Both the position numbers and the translations under genes were made by a program. Positions 7,987-17,324 of a stretch of 52,753 nt of DNA are shown piece after piece (position 1 is the stretch's first letter; each line of letters opens with the position of its first letter). The stretch is from the NCBI RefSeq assembly GCF_003231275.1, contig NZ_QKVL01000039.1:1-52753 (forward strand), read 5' to 3'. Source of the stretch: Pseudomonas huaxiensis. Lineage in GTDB: Bacteria; Pseudomonadota; Gammaproteobacteria; Pseudomonadales; Pseudomonadaceae. The notes under the pieces were generated by a model. It was not told the origin of the DNA. It searched no databases and was given only the letters and a program-made list of their open reading frames with translations.

Positions 7987-9485
7987 ATGAATACAACGTC
8001 GAAACCGCACCACCTTGCACCCTGTTTCTGTTTGGCGCCAATGGCGATCTGGTCAAGCGCCTGTTGATGCCGGCCCTTTACAACCTCAGCCGCGACGGCC
8101 TGCTGGACAGCAATCTGCGCATCGTCGGTGTCGACCACAATGCCGCCACCGGCGCTGAGTTCGCCGCCCGCCTGGAAGCCTTCATGCACGAACGCGACAA
8201 GGCGGCAGGCGAGGGTGCGCAGTGCCTGGACCCGAAGCGCTGGGCCAAACTGGCAAAGCGCATCGATTACCTGACCGGGGATTTTCTCGACGACGCCACC
8301 TACCAGGGCATCGCCAGGCACATCGACAAGTCGCGCAATGGCAACGCGATCTTCTACCTGGCGACTTCGCCACGCTTCTTCGCCGATGTGGTGCAGCGCC
8401 TCGGCGCCGCCGGGCTGCTGGACGAACGCGACGGTTTTCGCCGGGTGGTGATTGAAAAACCGTTTGGCTCGGACCTTGCCAGTGCGGAAATGCTCAATGC
8501 CCGCCTGCTCAGCGTGATGAGCGAAAAGCAGATCTACCGGATCGACCATTACCTGGGCAAGGAGACGGTGCAGAACATCCTGGTCAGCCGTTTTTCCAAC
8601 GGCCTGTTCGAAGCGTTCTGGAACAACCACTACATCGACCATGTGCAGATCACAGCGGCGGAAACCGTCGGCGTGGAAGAGCGCGGCGGTTTCTATGACG
8701 GCACCGGCGCGTTGCGTGACATGGTGCCGAATCATCTGTTCCAGTTGCTGGCGATGGTGGCCATGGAGCCGCCGGCCGCTTTTGGCGCTGATGCCGTGCG
8801 CAGCGAAAAGGCCAAGGTCATCGGCGCGATCCGGCCCTGGTCGAAAGCCATGGCCCTGAAAAACTCTGTACGCGGGCAGTACAGCGCCGGCAAGCGCGGA
8901 CGCAAGAAGCTCAAGGCCTATCGCCAGGAGCCGCGAGTGGAGGCGGACAGTCAGACCGAAACCTATGTGGCCCTCAAGGTGATGATCGACAACTGGCGCT
9001 GGGTCGGCGTGCCGTTCTACCTGCGCACCGGCAAGCGCATGAGCGTGCGCGACACCGAGATCGCCATTTGCTTCAAGCCGGCGCCCTACGCGCAGTTCCG
9101 CGACAGCGATGCTGAACGGCCCAAGCCCAACTACCTGAAGATCCAGATCCAGCCCAACGAAGGCATGTGGTTCGACCTGCAGGCCAAGCGTCCCGGGCCT
9201 GCGCTGGTGATGGAGAATGTCGAACTGGGCTTCGCCTACAAGGACTTCTTCAAGATGCGCCCGGCGACCGGCTACGAGACCTTGATTTACGACTGCCTGA
9301 TTGGCGACCAGACCCTGTTCCAGCGTGCCGACAACATCGAGAACGGCTGGCGGGCGGTGCAGCCGTTTCTGGATGCCTGGAAGGAGGGCGGCGAGGTTCA
9401 TGAATACCCGGCGGGTGAGGATGGACCAGCGGCGGGGGATGAGTTGCTGGGAAGGGAGCGCAGGAGTTGGCATCGGTTGGGGTGA
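7983..9485 (+). CDS. zwf: glucose-6-phosphate 1-dehydrogenase
   Basis: A 500-residue enzyme oxidising glucose 6-phosphate to 6-phosphogluconolactone with NAD(P)+. The nucleotide-binding segment is FLFGANGDLVKRLLMPALYNL (about residues 15-35, with K in the conserved position), and the active-site signature is YRIDHYLGKETVQN (about 180-193). Length is close to the bacterial norm of 480-500. It overlaps gnd, and no lactonase (pgl) or eda gene follows, unlike the zwf-pgl-eda operon of Pseudomonas. This is therefore probably the second (ZwfB-type) isozyme, dedicated to pentose phosphate or NADPH supply. That isozyme call is inferred from context, not from a phylogeny. Confidence 0.93.
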   Translation: MNEYNVETAPPCTLFLFGANGDLVKRLLMPALYNLSRDGLLDSNLRIVGVDHNAATGAEFAARLEAFMHERDKAAGEGAQCLDPKRWAKLAKRIDYLTGDFLDDATYQGIARHIDKSRNGNAIFYLATSPRFFADVVQRLGAAGLLDERDGFRRVVIEKPFGSDLASAEMLNARLLSVMSEKQIYRIDHYLGKETVQNILVSRFSNGLFEAFWNNHYIDHVQITAAETVGVEERGGFYDGTGALRDMVPNHLFQLLAMVAMEPPAAFGADAVRSEKAKVIGAIRPWSKAMALKNSVRGQYSAGKRGRKKLKAYRQEPRVEADSQTETYVALKVMIDNWRWVGVPFYLRTGKRMSVRDTEIAICFKPAPYAQFRDSDAERPKPNYLKIQIQPNEGMWFDLQAKRPGPALVMENVELGFAYKDFFKMRPATGYETLIYDCLIGDQTLFQRADNIENGWRAVQPFLDAWKEGGEVHEYPAGEDGPAAGDELLGRERRSWHRLG

Positions 9486-10181
9486 GTTTCGATTTGATTG
9501 CTCCATGGGTATCTACACATCTCACGGTGGTGCGGCGACCAAGCGCTAGCCGACAGCTTTTTAGCGCTCTCAAGATCGAGCGCCGCCCGCGCGGCGCATC
9601 GCGAGCAAGCTCGCTCCTACATTTGTCGCAACGTGCCATGGCCTGTCAGAGATGGGTTGCCAGCCTTTGGCGCTTGACGATGGATTGCGAAGACGCTTTT
9701 GGGCCAACTTGATATCACGTCGTACAAACAAGGCGGGCAACTATGGCCTGACAGACATAGGCACGTTGCAACAAATGTAGGAGCGAGCTTGCTCGCGATG
9801 CGCCGCGCGGGCGGCGCGCGATCTTGAGAGCGCTGGAAAACTCCCGACATGCATCTGGTCGCCATCACTCGGTCTTTTGACAAGCGCCTTCCAGCCATCC
9901 CCTGAACCTTCACCAAAACCATCCAAACGGATGCCTGACCTAGCCGTCAGTATTTTCCCGCATAGCCCGTAACACGCGGGTTACAGCCATTCCTTGACGC
10001 CATTTATTCGCCGCCAATGGCAACTGGCTATATTGTTTCGGATGCGGCATCTTAGAAAAAAAGCGAGCGCGATCGGGCTTTTTGCAATCCTCCACAAGAG
10101 GCCATCGCGGTTCATTTTTCACGTATCCGTTGAAGGGTTTCGCATGGACGCCGTCTTGGCAAAGTCAGGGAATTGCACGCC
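9486..10181. other. gene-free stretch between zwf and the AMP-ligase-like gene
   Basis: About 700 bases without a convincing gene. It holds the 74-base inverted-repeat pair at 9564-9833. A weak stem-loop at 10058-10083 (AAAAAGC, 12-base loop, GCTTTTT) might end transcription. A 63-residue open frame at 9994-10185 uses a poor start and atypical codons and is not called as a gene. An ATG at 10144 opens a 13-codon reading frame that stops at 10183-10185, overlapping the ligase start; it may be a leader peptide, but this is speculative. Confidence 0.5.
9564..9833. repeat. long inverted repeat made of two composite REP-type elements
   Basis: Left arm 9564-9637 and right arm 9760-9833 are 74 bases each, inverted, with two mismatches, around 122 bases of unique sequence. 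Each arm contains two palindromes in a row: GCGCCGCCCGCGCGGCGC and the REP-like GCGAGCAAGCTCGC, followed by TCCTACATTTGT. Related composite units occur at 42130-42228 and, without the CTCAAGATC lead, at 48387-48443. Arrangement as an inverted doublet is that of a REPIN/BIME. Confidence 0.85.
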
Positions 10182-11759
10182 ATGAGCCGGCCGGGTGGAC
10201 TGCAACAGGTCCTGGACGACAGTAACGGGCGGTATCCGGGCAAGGCGGCGATCATCTATGCCGGCGAGACCTACACCTACGCTCAAGTCGAAGACGCCAG
10301 CCAGCGACTGGCCGGCGGGCTATTGGGCGTCGGTCTGCGCACCCAGGACCGGGTGCTGTTGTGCCTCGGCAACCGCATTGAGACGGTGTGCGCCTTTTGG
10401 GGCGTGCTCAAGGCTGGCGGCGTGGTGGTCAATGTCGAGCCGCAGATCAGCGCCAGTCACCTCGACTACATCCTGCGCGACTGTGAAGCCACGGTGCTGA
10501 TCACCACCTGCGCGACCCTTGCCGGCCTGCCGTCGAGCATCGCCGGGCTGCCGCACCTGCGCAGCATCGTCCTGCTCGACGGCGAGCCGGATGCCAAGGC
10601 CACCCGCACTTTCGAAAGCCTGCTCGGACAGGAAGCCTGGTGTGCCTCGGCGATGCCGCCGCAGGAGCAGGACCTGGCGACCATTTTCTACTCCGACGAC
10701 ACGCCGGGCCTGCCCCGTGGCGTCATGGTCACCCACCGCAACATGCTTGCGGCGCTTGGTTCATTGCGGCGCAACCTGGCGTATGAGCTCAGCGACAACG
10801 TTCTGTGCTGCTTGCCGTTGTCCTCGGACTACGGCCTCTACCAGATGCTGATGGCGCTGGACGCGGGTGCCACCCTGGTACTGGAGAAAACCTTTGCGTG
10901 GCCGATATACCTGGTTGAGAGCATCGAACGTCATGAAGTCAGCGTGGTGCCCTTTGTCGCCAACACGTTGATGCAGTTGCATGAGTATGCGGTTCGCCGC
11001 GGTCTCTGCTTTCCTGCGGTGCGGCTGGTGACCAATGGTGGAACCGGGCTGCGCCGGCGTCAGGTTGCGCGGATCGGCACGCTGTTTCCCATGGCGCAGA
11101 TCTGTACGTTGTACGGGCTGCCGGAGTGCAAATGCTGCGCTTACCTGCCTGCCGAAGACGTACATGACAAGCCGGGCAGTCTGGGTATTCCGGTGCCCGA
11201 CACCGAGGTCTGGCTGATCGACGAGGAGGGCAGCGACATTCTCCAGCCGGACCGCATGGGCCAACTGGTGATCCGCAGCCCATCGATGATGCCGGGTTAC
11301 TGGCGTAACCCGGTGGTTACGGCGCAGCGGCTCAAGCCGGGCGTCGAGCCAGGCGAGAGCGTGCTGCACACCGGTGACCTGTGCAGCCGTGACGAGGACG
11401 GTTATCTGTATTACCACGGCGCGATCCAGCGCCTGGCGACCTGCGACGGCGTGCGGGTCAATCCGGTCGAGGTAGAGAGTTTTCTGCATGCCCTGGAGGG
11501 CGTGCAAGACGCCGCGGTGGTGGGCATTGCCGACCCCGTGGCCGGCGAGCGGCTGTGGGCCTTCGTGGTGCCGGACAGCAACGGGCCGCCGAGCCCCGGC
11601 GAAGTACTGGAGCGATGCCGGACCGGATTGACGGCCTGGCAGGTGCCGCAGGGGGTCACGTTCAGAAACGTGCTGCCCAGCACCGGTAGTGGTCGGGTGG
11701 ACTTCACCCTGTTGCAACAATGGGCACGTAACGAACAGATGCAGGGAGATGGACCATGA
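10182..11759 (+). CDS. AMP-dependent ligase/acyl-CoA synthetase-like protein with altered catalytic motifs
   Basis: A 525-residue member of the ANL superfamily (acyl-CoA synthetase fold). Fold landmarks are clear: the N-terminal domain, LYGLPE in place of the YGxTE motif, HTGDLCSRDEDGYLYYHG, and the C-terminal lid with GVRVNPVEVESFL. Key residues differ. The phosphate-binding loop, normally TSGTTGxPKG, reads YSDDTPGLPRG (about 170-180), and the A10 catalytic lysine of the GK motif is R505 in GSGRVDF; the A8 hinge reads HGAIQRLATCDG where GRxDD is usual. Activity may be lost or changed. ATG 10182 follows an AATTGCACGCC leader with weak ribosome site. The stop overlaps the MarR-type regulator (ATGA), so the pair is cotranslated. 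Confidence 0.8.
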   Translation: MSRPGGLQQVLDDSNGRYPGKAAIIYAGETYTYAQVEDASQRLAGGLLGVGLRTQDRVLLCLGNRIETVCAFWGVLKAGGVVVNVEPQISASHLDYILRDCEATVLITTCATLAGLPSSIAGLPHLRSIVLLDGEPDAKATRTFESLLGQEAWCASAMPPQEQDLATIFYSDDTPGLPRGVMVTHRNMLAALGSLRRNLAYELSDNVLCCLPLSSDYGLYQMLMALDAGATLVLEKTFAWPIYLVESIERHEVSVVPFVANTLMQLHEYAVRRGLCFPAVRLVTNGGTGLRRRQVARIGTLFPMAQICTLYGLPECKCCAYLPAEDVHDKPGSLGIPVPDTEVWLIDEEGSDILQPDRMGQLVIRSPSMMPGYWRNPVVTAQRLKPGVEPGESVLHTGDLCSRDEDGYLYYHGAIQRLATCDGVRVNPVEVESFLHALEGVQDAAVVGIADPVAGERLWAFVVPDSNGPPSPGEVLERCRTGLTAWQVPQGVTFRNVLPSTGSGRVDFTLLQQWARNEQMQGDGP

Positions 11760-12205
11760 CAGCCGCCGAAACAACACTGGAGGAACCGAGCTTTGACTTC
11801 GACAGCATGCTCTGTTTCGCCCTGTATTCCACCGCCAACGCCCTGATCCGCGACTACGGTGAACCGCTGCGCCGGCATGGCGTGACCTACCCGCAACTGT
11901 TGGTGCTGATCGGCCTGTGGGGCGAGGACGACCTGTCCATCAGTGCCTTGAGCGCGGTGACCCTGTTCGACCTCGGCACCCTGACGCCGATCATCCGCCG
12001 CCTGAGCGATGCTGGCTTCATCACGGTCTACCTGGATCCGGGCGACCGTCGCCGGCGCAAGGTGTTGCTCACCGACCAGGGCCGAGCCCTGAAGGTCGAG
12101 GCGGCGCGGCTGTTCGAACACATGCAGGGCAAGTTGGCGCTGGAGCCACAGAACGTCAAGCACGTGCTCGACACCTGCGGGCACATCCGCTCGCGGCTAC
12201 GTTGA
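11756..12205 (+). CDS. MarR family regulator, OhrR-like
   Basis: A 149-residue winged-helix regulator. The segment SMLCFALYSTANALIRDY matches the OhrR subgroup, where the cysteine (here C20) is the peroxide-sensing residue and the following tyrosines stabilise it. Next comes GVTYPQLLVLIGLW, the recognition region DLGTLTPIIRRLSDAGF and the wing DPGDRRRRKVLLT. OhrR proteins repress organic-peroxide resistance genes and release DNA on cysteine oxidation. No ohr gene is nearby, and its four-base overlap with the unusual ligase gene suggests it controls that gene. The 3' end overlaps the convergent mobA by nine bases. Confidence 0.85.
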   Translation: MTAAETTLEEPSFDFDSMLCFALYSTANALIRDYGEPLRRHGVTYPQLLVLIGLWGEDDLSISALSAVTLFDLGTLTPIIRRLSDAGFITVYLDPGDRRRRKVLLTDQGRALKVEAARLFEHMQGKLALEPQNVKHVLDTCGHIRSRLR

Positions 12206-12787
12206 AGCCGATCCGTCGAGGTGCTGCGGCGTATTGAAGTTGGCCAGCCGCGGATCGTCCTCGGCACAGTCCAGGGGCACTAGCGGCCCGCTGCGCAATA
12301 CTCGCAACAAACTGCGCTCGCCGGCATTCCAGGCGTCCGCCAGGGAGGCGTGCAACGCCCGCGGAACGACGCTGAACATTGGTTGCCACTGACCGGCCTG
12401 ACGCACCATCACCGGCGTATTGTGCGTCGCGGCGAGGGTCAGCATCGACGTCAGCAACCCATCGTCCACTTGCGGCGCATCGCAGGCCAGCACCAACAAC
12501 CACTCATGACGGGCCGCCGCGAGCCCGGCCAGAACGCCGGCCAGCGGGCCGGGAAAGTCCGGCTCGTCGTCGTGGACCAGGGTGTCGGCGTACGTGCGGT
12601 AAGTGTCGGCGTTGCGGTTGCAGGAGATGATCAGGTCATCGCTGAGGGGGCGCACCACCGCGTGCAGGTGGGCAACCAGCGGCGTGCCGCGCCAGGGCAG
12701 CAAGCCCTTGTCCTGACCACCCATGCGCTGGCCGCGACCACCGGCCAGGATCAGGATCGAACAGGGCGGAAGAGGGGCGGCGCTCAT
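12197..12787 (-). CDS. mobA: molybdenum cofactor guanylyltransferase MobA
   Basis: A 196-residue nucleotidyltransferase that adds GMP to molybdopterin-Mo to make the bis-guanine dinucleotide cofactor for DMSO-reductase-type enzymes. The signature ILILAGGRGQRMGGQDKGLL (residues 11-30, with the conserved lysine at 27) is diagnostic, and DEPDFPGPLAGVLAGL and LACDAPQVDDGLL continue the family pattern. The start ATG at 12787 is chosen because the GTP-binding motif normally begins about 10 residues in; an extension to 12820 adds an unrelated MADPVRRKHFA. The gene converges with the MarR regulator and overlaps it by nine bases. Confidence 0.92.
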   Translation of the reverse strand: MSAAPLPPCSILILAGGRGQRMGGQDKGLLPWRGTPLVAHLHAVVRPLSDDLIISCNRNADTYRTYADTLVHDDEPDFPGPLAGVLAGLAAARHEWLLVLACDAPQVDDGLLTSMLTLAATHNTPVMVRQAGQWQPMFSVVPRALHASLADAWNAGERSLLRVLRSGPLVPLDCAEDDPRLANFNTPQHLDGSAST

Positions 12788-12848
12788 TGCGAAGTGTTTC
12801 CGTCGGACAGGGTCCGCCACCTTCCCATGAGCGCCGCCGGGCTGTCCA

Positions 12849-15800
12849 TCAGCTTTCGCTGACGGCGGCTGACGCGGCCTTGGCCTTGTTGCGGCGATAG
12901 CCGGTCAGGCGCATCACCACCACGAAGAACACCGGCACGAACACGATCGCGAGAGTGGCGCTGAGCATGCCGCCGACCACCCCGGTGCCGATCGCCTGCT
13001 GGCTGGCCGAGCTGGCGCCGGTGGCGATCGCCAGCGGCACCACGCCGAGGATGAACGCCAGCGAGGTCATGACGATCGGCCGCAGGCGCAGGCGCGCAGC
13101 CTGCACCGTGGCGTCCACCAGGTCGTGGCCCTGGTCCACCAGGCTCTTGGCAAACTCGATGATAAGGATGGCGTTCTTCGCCGACAGGCCGATCAGGGTA
13201 ATCAGGCCAACCTTGAAGAACACGTCGTTGGGCAGTCCGCGCAGGGTCACCGCCAGCACCGCGCCGAGAATCCCCAGCGGCACCACCAGCAGCACCGAGG
13301 TCGGGATAGACCAGCTCTCATACAGGGCTGCCAGACAGAGGAACACCACCAGCAACGACAGGCCCATCAACAACGGCGCCTGGCTGCCGGACAGCCGTTC
13401 CTGCAGCGACAGCCCGGTCCATTCCAGGCCGAAGCCCAGCGGCAGCTCCGCCACCAGTCGTTCCACCTCGGCCATGGCGGCGCCGGAGCTGTAGCCCGGC
13501 GCCGGCTCGCCGCTGACGGCGATGGCCGGATAACCGTTGTAACGGGTCAGTTGCACCGGCCCGGACACCCATTGGGCGCGGGCGAAGGCGGCCAGCGGGA
13601 CCATCTTGCCGCTGCTGTTGCGCACATGGATCTTCAGCAGGTCTTCAACCTGGCTGCGGCGGTCGCCTTCGGCTTGCACCACCACCCGCTGCATGCGGCC
13701 CTGGTTGGGGAAGTCGTTGACGTAGCTGGAGCCCACTGCGGTGTTCAGCACGGTACCGATATCAGCGAAGGACACGCCCAGCGCATTGGCCTGCTTGCGG
13801 TCGATCTCCAGTTGCACTTGCGGGCTTTCGGCCAGGGCGCTTTCACGCACGTTGACCAGCACCGGGCTCTTTTCCGCAGCGGCGAGCAACTGGTCCCGGG
13901 CGGCCATCAAGCGGTTGTAACCCAGGCCACCACGGTCCTGCAGACGGAACTCGAAGCCGGTGGAGGTGCCCAGGCCGTCCACTGGAGGTGGCAGCACCGA
14001 AAAGGCGATGGCGTTCTTGAACTGGCTGAAGGCGATGGTCGCTCGCTCGGCAATGGCCGCAGCGGCATCGTTGGCGCTGCGCTCGGACCAGTCCTTGAGC
14101 GTGGTGAACACCAGCGCGGCGTTCTGGCCGTTGCCCGAGAAGCTGAAACCAAGGATCACCGTGGTGTCGCCGACGCCCGGTTCAGCAGCGTTGTGCGCCT
14201 CGATCTGCGCCGCTACCTGCTCGGTGCGCTCGCGGCTGGCGCCGGGCGGCAACTGCACGTCGGTGATGGTGTAGCCCTGGTCCTCGGTGGGCAGGAACGA
14301 CGACGGCAACTGGCTGAAGCTCATCACCAGCACGCCCAGCAGCACGGCATACAGCAGCAGGTAGCGGCCGCTGCGGGCGATGGCGCTAACCACCCAGCGC
14401 TGGTAGCCGTTGCTCATCGACTCGAAACGCCGGTTGAACCAGCCATACAGGCCGCGGCGTTCGTGGTGTTCGCCCTTGGCCACCGGCTTGAGCAGGGTGG
14501 CGCACAGCGCCGGGGTTAGGCTCAGGGCGAGGAAGGCCGAGAACAGGATCGACACCGCCATGGACATGGAGAACTGCTGGTAGATCACTCCCACCGAACC
14601 GCTCATGAAGGCCATCGGCAGGAACACCGCCACCAGCACCAGGGTGATGCCGATGATCGCGCCACTGATCTGGCCCATGGCCTTGCGGGTCGCCTCACGC
14701 GGCGGCAGGCCTTCTTCCATCATGATCCGCTCGACGTTCTCCACCACCACGATGGCATCGTCTACGAGGATGCCGATGGCCAGCACCATGCCGAACAGGG
14801 TCAGTACGTTGATCGAGAAACCCAGCGCCAGCATGGTGGCAAAGGTGCCCATCAGCGCCACCGGCACCACCAGCGTCGGGATCAGCGTGTAGCGGATGTT
14901 CTGCAGGAACAGCAGCATCACCAGGAACACCAGCACCATGGCTTCGCCGAGGGTGTTGATCACCTGGGTGATCGAGACTTTGACGAACGGCGAGGTGTCG
15001 TAGGGGATCGACCAGGTCGCCCCCGGCGGGAAGTAGCGCGACAGCTCTTCCATCTTTGCCCGCACCAGGTCGGCGGTCTGCATGGCGTTGGCGCCGGGCG
15101 CCAGTTGCACGCTGAAGGCGGTGGCCGGCTTGCCGTTGAGGCGGGTGCCGTATTGATACTCCTGGCTGCCGATCTCGACCCGGGCGACATCGCCGATGGT
15201 CACGCTGGAGCCGTCCTGGTTGGCGCGCAGGACGATGGCGGCGAACTCTTCCGGGCTCGACAACTGGCCCTTGACCAGCACGTTGGCGGTGATTTCCTGG
15301 CCCGAGCGGCCCGGCAGGTCGCCGATGCTGCCCGGTGCCACCTGGGCGTTCTGCCCGGCGATGGCGGTGTTGACGTCCTCCGGGGTCAGGCTGAAGCCGA
15401 TCAGTTTCTGCGGGTCGATCCAGATCCGCATGGCCCGCTCGGAGCCATACAACTGCGCCTTGCCGACACCCGGGAGACGGCGGATTTCGTTCATCACGTT
15501 GCGCGCGAGGAAGTCGCTCAGGGCAGTTTCGTCGAGGCGATCGTCGTCCGCGGTGAGGGTCACCAGCATCAGGAAGCCGGTGGAAACCTTCTCCACCTGC
15601 AGGCCCTGTTGGGTGACGGCCCGCGGCAGGCGTGACTCGACGATCTTCAGGCGGTTCTGCACATCGACCTGGGCCAGTTCCGGGTTGGTGCCTGGCTCGA
15701 AGGTCGCGGTAATGGTGGCGCTGCCCAGGCTGCTCTGCGACTGGAAGTACAGCAGGTGGTCGGCGCCATTGAGTTCCTGCTCGATCAGACTGACCACGCT

Positions 15801-15977
15801 TTCATCCATGGTCTGCGCCGAGGCACCGGGGTAGACGGCGTAGACTTCCACCTGCGGCGGTGCCACGTTGGGGTACTGGGCCACTGGCAGCTTGGGCAGC
15901 GCCAACGCGCCGGCCAGCAGGATGAACAACGCGACCACCCAGGCGAACACCGGGCGATCAATGAAAAACTGCGGCAT
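12849..15977 (-). CDS. RND multidrug efflux permease (HAE1 family, MexN-like)
   Basis: A 1042-residue inner-membrane proton-drug antiporter of the AcrB/MexB type. The start MPQFFIDRPVFAWVVALFIL is the classic TM1. Proton-relay residues are present: the tandem aspartates in GILVDDAIVVVENVERIM (TM4) and the TM10 lysine in GLSAKNAILIIEFAKSL. It follows its adaptor gene by 11 bases in one operon; no outer-membrane channel gene is present, so it probably borrows an OprM-type channel. Permease plus adaptor next to a divergent response regulator and kinase is the layout I know for MexMN (PA1435-PA1438) in P. aeruginosa. That name is likely but unproven here. Confidence 0.9.
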   Translation of the reverse strand: MPQFFIDRPVFAWVVALFILLAGALALPKLPVAQYPNVAPPQVEVYAVYPGASAQTMDESVVSLIEQELNGADHLLYFQSQSSLGSATITATFEPGTNPELAQVDVQNRLKIVESRLPRAVTQQGLQVEKVSTGFLMLVTLTADDDRLDETALSDFLARNVMNEIRRLPGVGKAQLYGSERAMRIWIDPQKLIGFSLTPEDVNTAIAGQNAQVAPGSIGDLPGRSGQEITANVLVKGQLSSPEEFAAIVLRANQDGSSVTIGDVARVEIGSQEYQYGTRLNGKPATAFSVQLAPGANAMQTADLVRAKMEELSRYFPPGATWSIPYDTSPFVKVSITQVINTLGEAMVLVFLVMLLFLQNIRYTLIPTLVVPVALMGTFATMLALGFSINVLTLFGMVLAIGILVDDAIVVVENVERIMMEEGLPPREATRKAMGQISGAIIGITLVLVAVFLPMAFMSGSVGVIYQQFSMSMAVSILFSAFLALSLTPALCATLLKPVAKGEHHERRGLYGWFNRRFESMSNGYQRWVVSAIARSGRYLLLYAVLLGVLVMSFSQLPSSFLPTEDQGYTITDVQLPPGASRERTEQVAAQIEAHNAAEPGVGDTTVILGFSFSGNGQNAALVFTTLKDWSERSANDAAAAIAERATIAFSQFKNAIAFSVLPPPVDGLGTSTGFEFRLQDRGGLGYNRLMAARDQLLAAAEKSPVLVNVRESALAESPQVQLEIDRKQANALGVSFADIGTVLNTAVGSSYVNDFPNQGRMQRVVVQAEGDRRSQVEDLLKIHVRNSSGKMVPLAAFARAQWVSGPVQLTRYNGYPAIAVSGEPAPGYSSGAAMAEVERLVAELPLGFGLEWTGLSLQERLSGSQAPLLMGLSLLVVFLCLAALYESWSIPTSVLLVVPLGILGAVLAVTLRGLPNDVFFKVGLITLIGLSAKNAILIIEFAKSLVDQGHDLVDATVQAARLRLRPIVMTSLAFILGVVPLAIATGASSASQQAIGTGVVGGMLSATLAIVFVPVFFVVVMRLTGYRRNKAKAASAAVSES

Positions 15978-15988
15978 GGATCAGGCCC

Positions 15989-17167
15989 TCACTGGCCGGT
16001 GGTCTGGACGATGGGTTGGTCGCCCGCGGCGCTTGCTGTGATCTGCACCGGGTCGCCGGCCTTGACGTGCTGCAGGCCCTCGGTCACCACACGGTCCCCT
16101 GGGGCCAGGCCGTCGCTGACGATCCAGCGGTTGTTCTGCGCGCTGCCCAGGGTCACTGCGCGTTCGCTGATGCGCTGTTCGGCGTCCACTAGCAACACCC
16201 GCGGCTGGCCGGCGCTGTCACGCAGGATGGCTTGCTGCGGCACGCTGATGCCCTGCGGCTGGACCGCCTGTTCCAGACGCACGCGGATAAAACTGCCGGG
16301 CAGCAGGTCGAGGTCCGGGTTGGGGAATTCGCTGCGCAGGGTGATCTGCCCGGTGCTCTGGTCGACGCTGATGTCCGAGAACAGCAGCTTGCCGGCTAGA
16401 GGGTAGGGCGTGCCGTCGTCCTGGATCAGGGTGACTTTGGCCTGGTCCTGGCCGACCTGTTGCAGTTCGCCGGCCCGCAGTGCGCGGCGCAGGGCGTTGA
16501 TTTCGCGGGTGGACTGGGTGAGGTCGGCGTGGATCGGGTCCAGTTGCTGGATGATTGCCAGCGGCGTCGATTCGTTCTGTCCGACCAGCGCGCCCTCGGT
16601 GACCAGCGCACGTCCGACCCGCCCGGAAATCGGCGCGGTGACCGTGGCATAGCCGAGGTTCAGGCGTGCCCGTTCGACGGCGGCCTTGGCGGCGGCAATA
16701 TCAGCGTCGGCCTGCATCATCGCCGCGCGGGCGTTGTCGCGGTCCTGGCGGCTGACCGCGTTGATTTCGATCAGCTCGGCGTAGCGCTGGTCCTGCAGGC
16801 GCGCTTGGTAGCGGGTCGCCTCGGCCTTGGCCAGGGTGGCGCGGGCGCTGTCGAAGTCGGCCTGGAACGGCGCCGGGTCGATGCGGAACAGCACGTCGCC
16901 CTGTTTCACGTCGCTGCCTTCGCGGTATTCGCGCTTGAGCACCACACCGGCCACGCGCGCGCGCACTTCGGCAATGCGCGGCGCCTGGATGCGTCCGGAC
17001 AGCTCGCTACTGATGGCCAGCGGCTGGACCCGCACGGTTTCTACCGAGACATTCGGCGCGGGGGCTTTTTCTTCCTCGGGGTGCTTGCTGTCGCAGGCAC
17101 CCAGCAACAGGGCGATGGCGGTGACGGGGAGCAGACGTCGCAGACGGGCGGGGCTTGAAGGAAACAT
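15989..17167 (-). CDS. RND efflux periplasmic adaptor (membrane fusion lipoprotein, MexM-like)
   Basis: A 392-residue adaptor linking an RND permease to an outer-membrane channel. The N-terminus ends in the lipobox LLLGAC (cysteine about 25), so it is an inner-membrane-anchored lipoprotein. It has the barrel-sandwich lipoyl halves (VRARVAGVVLKREYREGSDVK and later GYATVTAPISGRVGRALV), a hairpin of helices between them (residues about 110-175), a beta-barrel (GSFIRVRLEQ) and a membrane-proximal domain. It is first in the operon with the permease gene 11 bases on. Its start is divergent from the response regulator gene across a 157-base promoter region. Confidence 0.9.
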   Translation of the reverse strand: MFPSSPARLRRLLPVTAIALLLGACDSKHPEEEKAPAPNVSVETVRVQPLAISSELSGRIQAPRIAEVRARVAGVVLKREYREGSDVKQGDVLFRIDPAPFQADFDSARATLAKAEATRYQARLQDQRYAELIEINAVSRQDRDNARAAMMQADADIAAAKAAVERARLNLGYATVTAPISGRVGRALVTEGALVGQNESTPLAIIQQLDPIHADLTQSTREINALRRALRAGELQQVGQDQAKVTLIQDDGTPYPLAGKLLFSDISVDQSTGQITLRSEFPNPDLDLLPGSFIRVRLEQAVQPQGISVPQQAILRDSAGQPRVLLVDAEQRISERAVTLGSAQNNRWIVSDGLAPGDRVVTEGLQHVKAGDPVQITASAAGDQPIVQTTGQ

Positions 17168-17324
17168 ACGGATCTTCCATAAATGACCGGCGAATGGTAA
17201 GGCAGGCGCGCGATCAGCGGCTGTGAAGCTCTGTAGAGCGTCTGTTAAAAAGTGTGAACAAATAACTCGTTACCTTTTCCGGTTCTATATTCTGCGTTCC
17301 TTTCTCTGTCCTCCAAGTCAACTC
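17168..17324. promoter_or_regulatory. divergent promoter region of pump and two-component genes
   Basis: 157 bases between the divergent adaptor and response regulator genes, with AT-rich TGTTAAAAAGTGTGAACAAA around 17241-17260. The direct pair GTTAAA / GTGAAC-like steps resembles tandem OmpR-family half sites, but no exact repeat was found. Expected site of action of the regulator encoded at 17325. Confidence 0.35.

Noticed and set aside
9994..10185. 63-codon open frame between zwf and the ligase-like gene
   Set aside because: No ribosome site, atypical composition, overlaps the ligase start; not supported.
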